The notes beneath the pieces were generated by a model. It made no database searches. It was not told the DNA's origin and saw only the letters and a list, made by a program, of their open reading frames with translations. Below are positions 58,137 through 64,000 of a stretch of 64,000 nt of DNA, one piece after another. The stretch spans positions 1 through 64,000 of the forward strand of contig NZ_JNLL01000002.1 in assembly GCF_000703085.1 (NCBI RefSeq). Direction: 5' to 3'. Source of the DNA: Persephonella sp. KM09-Lau-8. Its GTDB lineage: Bacteria; Aquificota; Aquificia; Aquificales; Hydrogenothermaceae. A program made the position numbers and the translations under genes. Position 1 is the stretch's first letter. Every line of letters starts with the position of its first letter.

Positions 58137-59754
58137 AAAACTGAATTTTCTAAAAATCCTCGGAGAAATAGATAAAGATATAAATATAAAAAACGAATTA
58201 TTGCCTTTATTTGACGAGCAAATAAGAGATAAGAACATTGATGAAATAGAAATAATAGCCATCCACCTTATAGATGGTTTACAAAATAATGAAGAACTAC
58301 TTGAAGAACTTATGAAACAAAGAAACTTCAGAATTGATGAGGTAATAGCATTTATTGGAGACAAACTGAAAAATATGAATAACCCCATACCCAAAGAATA
58401 CGAAGAACTCTACCTGATAGGGTTAAGATTAAACAAAATACCTGTGGAAAAAACAGAAGATTTTATGGCCTATATAAGTAATACAATCAAAAATAATTCA
58501 GGAAATATATTTAACTTTATACAAAGAAGTCAACAAACACCTGTCGCTAAATATCTTACGGAAAAGACTTTGTTTGAAATACTAATGATACATCTTTTAA
58601 ATTACTACCAAAACAAAAATAAAGAGGAAATAAAGAAGAACCTACACTTTAGAACACAATACGACACAATAATAGGAGCCTACACCAGAATATCAAATGC
58701 TCTTAAGAATCATTTTTCTATACCTATTTCTATTATCTCTATACTGATTTTTGATTCAGATATACCTGTAAACGAAGGAAACCACATGTTTGGAGGAAAT
58801 ACAACTAATATACTTTTTACTCATCCTCTCAAAATGGAGAATGAAAAAGAAGGATATTTTCTTAAGTATCTTAAAATCTTAAAAGAACTGGACTTGTTAT
58901 ATGATTTCTTAAATAAACTTGAGCAAAGTAATATCCTTGGCATAGAAACTTATAAGCAAGAAATAGCCAAAATTATCCTTGCAAATGAACTTGCTGATAA
59001 TAAGATTATTGTTGATTTTTATATATTTTTTAAGGAAAATACTCCAGATAACCTAAAGGAAATAATAAACTCAAGAAAAAATAGGACATGGTATAAAAAG
59101 AAAGTTGTTGAGAATATAAAAAATGAAAATGCTATAAATAATACTATTCAACTTCTTATAGATAATCGGGAATGGATAAAGGATCAGAAAATAAAAAAGG
59201 AAGTTATAGACTATATAAGAAAAAATAGCCAGAACTTATTAGAAAATGACCAGCTATTTGAACTGGCAAAAATATTGATAAAAAACAACCAAAATCTTGA
59301 AATAGAATATGCAACAGGTATAGGAGAAAGGTTAAAAGAAAAATTTGACCAAAATTACGATGGTGAATTGGATGAAACTGCTAAATATATTTTTGAAAAT
59401 ATAGAAAGCTTCTTGAGTAGTAGTGCCACAGAAATACTGGCTAGTGGGGTCTTCAAATATTTAAAAAAAGTTTCGTTTAACGTTAATAAAGAGAAATCAG
59501 ACATATTTATAAAACTAATAAAATTCCTGGATAAAAAAGAAATAGATTTACCTGCAATTATCAAAAAAGTTGTGGAAAATAGTGCAAATAACCCAGAAGC
59601 ATGGAGGATTGTAAAAGAATTAGCAAAAAATAAAAAACCAACACAAGAAGAAATAGGAGACCTTGTACGGGAAATAGAAACAGTAATGAGTTTAACAGAA
59701 AATGAAAAATTAAAAGATGAGATATTAGAAATATTAAAGATATTAAAAAAATAA
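58120..59754 (+). CDS. Helical-repeat partner of the KAP NTPase (544 aa)
   Basis: The start is the ATG at 58120 (MMQLDKKLNFLKILGEIDKD), inside the end of the KAP gene, with GAGG upstream. The protein is soluble and helical throughout, with repeat-like segments in the second half, like a HEAT/ARM-type solenoid. No catalytic motif or family is recognised. Overlap with the NTPase gene suggests a stable complex. Confidence 0.7.
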   Translation: MMQLDKKLNFLKILGEIDKDINIKNELLPLFDEQIRDKNIDEIEIIAIHLIDGLQNNEELLEELMKQRNFRIDEVIAFIGDKLKNMNNPIPKEYEELYLIGLRLNKIPVEKTEDFMAYISNTIKNNSGNIFNFIQRSQQTPVAKYLTEKTLFEILMIHLLNYYQNKNKEEIKKNLHFRTQYDTIIGAYTRISNALKNHFSIPISIISILIFDSDIPVNEGNHMFGGNTTNILFTHPLKMENEKEGYFLKYLKILKELDLLYDFLNKLEQSNILGIETYKQEIAKIILANELADNKIIVDFYIFFKENTPDNLKEIINSRKNRTWYKKKVVENIKNENAINNTIQLLIDNREWIKDQKIKKEVIDYIRKNSQNLLENDQLFELAKILIKNNQNLEIEYATGIGERLKEKFDQNYDGELDETAKYIFENIESFLSSSATEILASGVFKYLKKVSFNVNKEKSDIFIKLIKFLDKKEIDLPAIIKKVVENSANNPEAWRIVKELAKNKKPTQEEIGDLVREIETVMSLTENEKLKDEILEILKILKK

Positions 59755-59783
59755 TTGCTATTTTATAAACCTCTTACTTAAGG

Positions 59784-59789
59784 TATAAT
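59784..59789 (+). promoter_or_regulatory. -10 element before the membrane gene
   Basis: A perfect TATAAT lies 20 bases before the ATG at 59810, with AGAGG in between. No matching -35 at the usual distance is clear. Confidence 0.4.
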
Positions 59790-59809
59790 GAACAAAAAAA
59801 GAGGTAGCT

Positions 59810-60493
59810 ATGACAATATTTGATCTGGCTTGGAAAATAATATTTATATACATAGTAGGAGACCTGGTTATAGGAGCTCATTTCCTTATTCATGGGATAC
59901 CCTTATCTGATATACCGGCGACAGACAAGATAATATTTTTAGCAGGTATTCTAATAGTCATATTCTCACAGCCTATATATCAATATTTCTTCAAAGATAA
60001 AATCAGAAATTTTTCTCCGGAATTATCAGTAATTGTGGGAGCAATAATAATATTTGGACTTCTTCAGGTATTTCCCGTAGGAATACCTTATGGGAAAATG
60101 CTGATTATCGACGAAAAAACAGCTCAGATAATAGAAAAAGATGATAAAGAACTTACCAGTATAATTAACAAAGTGGAAAAAGAAGGAGAAGAAATTATAT
60201 TCCTAGAGAGAAAAGGATTTTATTTAATGAAAAGAAAAGAAAATAAAGGTTTTAAAGAGTCAACACTACCATATGTAACAGAGAAAGCCGTAAAAGAGAT
60301 AAGATATTCTGTTTTTTTAGTAGATATACCGGGTCAAAACAAAAAGATACTTGTATTCAAAAACTCTTATACAGAAGTAAAAAATCTGGCTTGGTTTTTG
60401 TTATCTATAGCATTTATATATGCACTTATAAGCATAATAGGAGAAATATCCTACAAGAAAAGAAGAATCCATTATAAAACTGCCCTTGAGTAG
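59810..60493 (+). CDS. Membrane protein (227 aa)
   Basis: Three transmembrane segments in residues 5-90, then a soluble part (95-185) and one more helix near the C-terminus (190-213). AGAGG precedes the ATG. No family is recognised. It may belong to the KAP pair or stand alone with its own promoter. It overlaps the convergent minus-strand gene by 22 bases. Confidence 0.6.
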   Translation: MTIFDLAWKIIFIYIVGDLVIGAHFLIHGIPLSDIPATDKIIFLAGILIVIFSQPIYQYFFKDKIRNFSPELSVIVGAIIIFGLLQVFPVGIPYGKMLIIDEKTAQIIEKDDKELTSIINKVEKEGEEIIFLERKGFYLMKRKENKGFKESTLPYVTEKAVKEIRYSVFLVDIPGQNKKILVFKNSYTEVKNLAWFLLSIAFIYALISIIGEISYKKRRIHYKTALE

Positions 60494-61602
60494 ACAAAAG
60501 GTTCTGGAAGTTTCTTATAGGCTTCCTCTTTTTTTTCTAATCTTTTTTTATAAGCCATATCAGTTTTTAAAACGTTAGAATCTACTATTTCAATCACTTC
60601 TATTTTTCCTTCGCGAAAAACAAAAACATCAGGTCTTGCATCAGGAAGACTTACCTTAGAAAATTTGTCCGACAGCCGAAGACCCAAAATTTCTCCCATA
60701 GTTAACGTTGTCATCGGTTTATAAAGCCCTACCTTATCTTTCAATAGCCCCTGGATAAAATCCCTCTCTTTCTGGCTTTCCACAGGAATAAAGTGTTTCC
60801 TATCAGCTATAGGAAGAAGAAAAAACCTGTAAACTTTTTTTTCTCTTTGCGAATATATCTTTATCAACAAATAAGGAGGCTTTATGAAATTTCCCCTTAG
60901 TTTTACATTTCCATTACCTGCATATAGGATATCTTTGGGAATAAAAAACTCTTTATTTCCATTCTTAACAGTTCTGTAGTAATAGTAAGAAGAGTTTTTA
61001 TCTTTCTTATACAAATGAGTAACAACGTCAATCTTCACACCTACATTTTTTCTAACTAACAAATTGCCAATTGCCGTACCACTACTTATTTTTGTCTTTT
61101 TCAGGTTTTTACGGAAAATTTCCTCGAAAAAAGACACAAAAGGATTTAATATAGAACCACTAATCCTGCTCCTACCCTTGTTGAGCTCCACAAAACTTTC
61201 TGCATAACTAATATCAGCTAATACAAATAAAAAATGATTTATTATTCTAGTTGCCTTCCTGGATTTTGCATCCAAAAGTAACCTGAAACTTTTTAGTTCT
61301 ATTCTTCCATCTTCTTCCTTGACAAAACTGTCCGGTCCTTCAGGAGAAAAAACACAATCTTCTTCATGATATCTACTATATCCCCCTTGTGTCCTGAGAT
61401 AATAATGGCCATTGGATTTTAACCGAATTATGTAAAGAGGAATATGGCTTCCACCTGAAGTCTTACATCCACAGTGTATATCCACAGGAATTCCTTTTTT
61501 CTTTTTTCTCCAATAGGAAACAGATAAAATTTTTTGAAAAACAGGACTTTCTAGTTCCTTTTTCGTCTGTATCTCATAACTCTTTCCGTCTATAGTCAAC
61601 AT
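60472..61602 (-). CDS. Unknown protein with Cys/His box and nuclease-like tail (376 aa)
   Basis: The start at 61602 (MLTIDGKSYEIQTKKE) follows AAAGGAG. Residues 40-85 hold a CGCKT and a HEEDCVFS box around strands that read IIRLKSNGHYYLRTQ. This looks like the start of plasmid DUF1173-type proteins, but weakly. Near residue 345 it has ARPDVFVFREGKIEVIEIVDS and a helix with YKKRLEKKEEAYKKL, typical of PD-(D/E)xK-like nuclease folds (Asp, then E-x-hydrophobic). Family membership is not proven. Confidence 0.6.
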   Translation of the reverse strand: MLTIDGKSYEIQTKKELESPVFQKILSVSYWRKKKKGIPVDIHCGCKTSGGSHIPLYIIRLKSNGHYYLRTQGGYSRYHEEDCVFSPEGPDSFVKEEDGRIELKSFRLLLDAKSRKATRIINHFLFVLADISYAESFVELNKGRSRISGSILNPFVSFFEEIFRKNLKKTKISSGTAIGNLLVRKNVGVKIDVVTHLYKKDKNSSYYYYRTVKNGNKEFFIPKDILYAGNGNVKLRGNFIKPPYLLIKIYSQREKKVYRFFLLPIADRKHFIPVESQKERDFIQGLLKDKVGLYKPMTTLTMGEILGLRLSDKFSKVSLPDARPDVFVFREGKIEVIEIVDSNVLKTDMAYKKRLEKKEEAYKKLPEPFVYSRAVL

Positions 61603-61782
61603 GATCAACTCCTTTTTAATATATCGGTAATCCATAAAACAGATTTAATTGTCCTGATAAAGCATGCTTTATTACAAAATACGTGGCTGAGACATATAGT
61701 TTCAATGCTGCATAAACAAAAAATAGGGCTAACCATAAGCTTGATAAAAGGGAGAAAGGAAAAACCCTCTCACTAAAATTGG

Positions 61783-61806
61783 TTTGATTTCTGATTAGAA
61801 ATCAAA
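61783..61806. repeat. 24-bp perfect inverted repeat, family B copy 5
   Basis: TTTGATTTCT, four bases, AGAAATCAAA: the longest perfect arms of the family. It lies in a 258-base non-coding gap whose other sequence I cannot assign, and is not directly before a plus-strand start. It is upstream of no minus-strand gene either, so it may be a stand-alone site. Confidence 0.75.
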
Positions 61807-61860
61807 TGTGATTGCAACACTCTAAAAAAACCACCAACCAAACTTTGCAACATACCTGGC

Positions 61861-62394
61861 CTATTCCCCAGAATAATAGTCTGGCTCGAAATACCACCCA
61901 ACAGAATTAAGCCCAAAAAGAAACTTACTGTAACAGTATCCTGCACCTAGTATACTATCTTTCCCCAGATAAATCTTGTGGTCTCTTATATGCTCCTTAT
62001 TTACCAGATTGAAAAAAGCCAATAGCTCTAAAACAGGTTTTCCAAGGGGAGTAGGAGTCGTTATTATAACGTTTCTTGAAACCCTCTTAAGCTCCTTTAA
62101 GAATTGCTCCCAATTGTTCAGGTGCTCAATAACAGCAAGTGAAACAGCAAGGTCAAACTCTCTATCATTAAATGGTAGAGGCTTTTCCAGGTTGACAGTT
62201 ACATCTGCAGATGAATCTATATCACAAACCAAAACTTGATGACCTCTTTCCCGTAAAATCTTGTGAAAATCCCCTGCAGCCCCTCCTGCATCTAAAACTT
62301 TTAATGGTCTTTTATACATCTTTTCAACTTCTTCAACTAAAGGTAAAACCTTTGAATATCTAATTTTTCTGGTTAAGAAGTCTAAAACAGCCAA
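61861..62394 (-). CDS. Class I SAM-dependent methyltransferase (177 aa)
   Basis: The SAM motif I is LKVLDAGGAAGDFHKIL near residue 32, an acidic strand VLVCDIDSS follows near 55, and FDLAVSLAVIEHLNNWEQFL near 80 is the typical motif of methyltransferase type 11 proteins. The substrate cannot be told. It directly follows a GtrA gene, so it may modify a lipid-linked or surface sugar. Confidence 0.85.
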   Translation of the reverse strand: MAVLDFLTRKIRYSKVLPLVEEVEKMYKRPLKVLDAGGAAGDFHKILRERGHQVLVCDIDSSADVTVNLEKPLPFNDREFDLAVSLAVIEHLNNWEQFLKELKRVSRNVIITTPTPLGKPVLELLAFFNLVNKEHIRDHKIYLGKDSILGAGYCYSKFLFGLNSVGWYFEPDYYSGE

Positions 62395-62751
62395 TTATAT
62401 CCTCCTATACAAGTTGTAGCTCACTAAAGCCGAAAATCCTGTGGCTACAATATAAGAAAACAAAGCTTTCATACCTACTACCGAAAAAAATACATAAAAA
62501 ATGCTTACGTTAGTAACATAAGCAATTTTAGAAGAGGAAAGGTATTTGACAAACTCCATAAAAATATTCCTCTCCTGAAATTCAAAAGTAAATCTTCTGT
62601 TTAGGCTCCAGGAAAAAAATGCAGCTGTAAGAAAACTTATTATCCTGGCAGAAACACCTACATACGGGTGCAAAAACTTGAAAATAAAGTAATCAACCAA
62701 AAAAGCAAGACCACCTATGAAAATAAAGCGAGATACCTTCCTATAATCCAT
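62395..62751 (-). CDS. GtrA-family membrane protein (118 aa)
   Basis: It has four transmembrane segments and the family hallmark: FIFIGGLAFLVDYFIFKFL at the start and SWSLNRRFTFEF near residue 50. GtrA-like proteins are thought to flip lipid-linked sugars for surface polysaccharides. Its stop is adjacent to the methyltransferase start, so they are one unit. Confidence 0.9.
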   Translation of the reverse strand: MDYRKVSRFIFIGGLAFLVDYFIFKFLHPYVGVSARIISFLTAAFFSWSLNRRFTFEFQERNIFMEFVKYLSSSKIAYVTNVSIFYVFFSVVGMKALFSYIVATGFSALVSYNLYRRI

Positions 62752-62828
62752 ACCTCAATTATAACACCAAAAACAAAATTCTAATTTTCAAAAAAAAGAA
62801 AAGGAAAGTAAAAGCTTCAAATAATGAA

Positions 62829-62844
62829 GGGGGCCAAAGCCCCC
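62829..62844 (+). promoter_or_regulatory. GC-rich hairpin in the leader of the next gene
   Basis: GGGGGC, loop CAAA, GCCCCC is the most stable stem in the region. It is followed by TGAAAAAATAAAAGGAGG and the ATG at 62870. It could be a leftover terminator or a leader stem that controls translation or mRNA life. Confidence 0.5.
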
Positions 62845-62869
62845 TGAAAAAATAAAAGGAGGATAGAAA

Positions 62870-64000
62870 ATGGAATTTTTTGCATTTAGAAATGAGGACT
62901 TATCTACAGATTTTATTCTATCAGAAAAACTGAAACAGGTTGAAAATGAGTTCTACTCTGAGGACCCTGGGAACTTTTGGGACAGAACGGATGCACAGAG
63001 CTACCTTATAGACGACCCTACGTTCGTAGAAGGATACGACAAATCTCACGAAAATAAAAAATACGTTTCAACAAACCTCCTTGCAAAGCTCCTTTTTCAC
63101 AAAGAAATAAAACAGATGGAAGGAATGGGAGCTATAAAGCCTGTTACTGAAGAAGAACTCGAGCAAATAACAAAATACCTTGTAAACCACCAAATCAGAC
63201 TTTATGGAAAACTCGATCCTGAATCCTACTACTGGCTCTGGAACAAAGCAAAAGAAGACCTGCTGCACATTCTGACAGCAGAAAATGAGAATGAAGCTCT
63301 ACAGCTAATTAAGGAGTCTATTTTCTTTACCCAGGCAGAGAAACAGATGGCAGAAAACATAATAGACAAAAAAGGGGATTACCTCTGCTCCCACATAGGA
63401 ATTGCAATAGCAGAGGAAGCTGTAAAACAAAACTCTCCCCCGAACGGAAAAGTTCACATAAGACAGGGCTACTTCAAAAAAACATACAGGGTTAGCCCTC
63501 TCGCATACAGAGATTACATAGAAATACTTTTAAATCAGGCTGTGGAGCTTGAGAAAAAACTGATAACTGACTGGGAAAACTTCACTGAAAAAGACGAGAA
63601 AAAACTTGAAGAAATCAAAAACACTCTCGCAAAAATAGCCGAAATAGACAAAGAAAACATCATATATGATGGTAAAAACACAAAAGCATATCTTTCATAT
63701 CTCTACTCAAAACGAATATTAAGAGAAGTGCTTGGTACAGACAGACTTGAAGAAATCAGAATAGGTAAGGGAGAAGATATAGACTGGTACCTGATTAAAA
63801 AACATTTATGGGTGATGGTAAGAAACGCACCTATAAGAATACTGACATACACAATGGACAAAGCAGAACCTTCAAAACTGATAAGAACAATGATAATTAA
63901 AAGATATTACATAGAAGTAAAAACACTTAAGCAGCTCTCTCCTGAAGAAAGAAGAAAGTACCTCGAGGAAAATGGGTACAACAAATATACTCTGAAAAAC
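62870..64000 (+). CDS. Unknown large protein, 3' end outside the window
   Basis: GGAGG lies eight bases before the ATG. At least 377 codons are open to the window's end. The protein is soluble and rich in Glu/Lys, with many helices (NLLAKLLFHKEIKQMEGMG, LPLAYRDYIEILLNQAVELEKK-type). It starts MEFFAFRNEDLSTDFIL. No family is recognised. A GC-rich hairpin is in its leader. Confidence 0.75.
   Translation, partial: MEFFAFRNEDLSTDFILSEKLKQVENEFYSEDPGNFWDRTDAQSYLIDDPTFVEGYDKSHENKKYVSTNLLAKLLFHKEIKQMEGMGAIKPVTEEELEQITKYLVNHQIRLYGKLDPESYYWLWNKAKEDLLHILTAENENEALQLIKESIFFTQAEKQMAENIIDKKGDYLCSHIGIAIAEEAVKQNSPPNGKVHIRQGYFKKTYRVSPLAYRDYIEILLNQAVELEKKLITDWENFTEKDEKKLEEIKNTLAKIAEIDKENIIYDGKNTKAYLSYLYSKRILREVLGTDRLEEIRIGKGEDIDWYLIKKHLWVMVRNAPIRILTYTMDKAEPSKLIRTMIIKRYYIEVKTLKQLSPEERRKYLEENGYNKYTLKN

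Noticed and set aside
1-64000. CRISPR array or tRNA/rRNA genes
   Set aside because: No regularly spaced direct repeats and no recognisable tRNA or rRNA conserved segments were seen while reading.

Overview
This is very AT-rich bacterial DNA whose proteins are rich in Lys, Glu and Ile, with heavy use of AGA and ATA codons. That composition would suit a thermophile such as a member of the Aquificota, but no rRNA or core chromosomal marker in the window fixes the taxon. The content looks like a large plasmid or integrative element rather than ordinary chromosome. It carries ParA/ParB partition genes, a PRTRC cassette (a ubiquitin-like conjugation module typical of plasmids), its own sigma-70-family factor, a sliding-clamp-like protein, a very large SF2 helicase, an AcrVA2-like protein, two TnpB-type transposable elements and a tyrosine recombinase. 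I see no tRNA, rRNA, CRISPR array, capsid or recognisable replication initiator.

Layout. (1) 1-4.3 kb: the tail of a UvrD-like helicase, then a PRTRC cassette with a ubiquitin-like protein ending in Gly, an E2-like protein with an HPN-like box and a Cys, and a ThiF/E1-like protein. (2) 4.3-15.6 kb: a degenerate N6-methylase-like protein, a Ycf46-like AAA ATPase, a clamp-like protein, a long unknown gene, parA, parB and the 1202-residue helicase. (3) 15.6-25 kb: a sigma factor, then DUF1257 (Ycf35-like), DUF2997, a small unknown, a second Ycf46-like AAA ATPase and a YkgJ-like Cys cluster protein, followed by a lytic transglycosylase, a lipoprotein and many unknown genes. (4) 25-31 kb: an IS607-type element and an IS605/IS1341-type tnpB element, each with a structured, omega-RNA-like 3' end. 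(5) 31-43.4 kb: a PP-loop (PAPS-reductase-like) protein, an HELGH metalloprotease, an SPFH/band-7 protein and many small unknowns. (6) 43.4-53.1 kb: a block read almost wholly on the minus strand, with an integrase at one end, a ribbon-helix-helix regulator with divergent promoters at the other, and mostly small membrane proteins. Some of these are duplicated within the block and in the plus-strand region. (7) 53-60.5 kb: AcrVA2-like protein, tail-anchored cold-shock protein, Excalibur nuclease, and a KAP P-loop NTPase with a partner (a candidate defence pair). (8) 60.5-64 kb: a protein with a nuclease-like tail, a methyltransferase, GtrA, and the start of another large gene.

Two palindrome families recur between stop codons and the next ribosome binding site. 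One clusters around parA/parB and is a candidate parS or operator. The other precedes the methylase-like, sigma, DUF1257 and other genes. At least seven genes are each broken by what looks like one missing base in or beside a short base run. This bias suggests sequence error or, less likely, slippage. It should be kept in mind when reading any gene called broken here.
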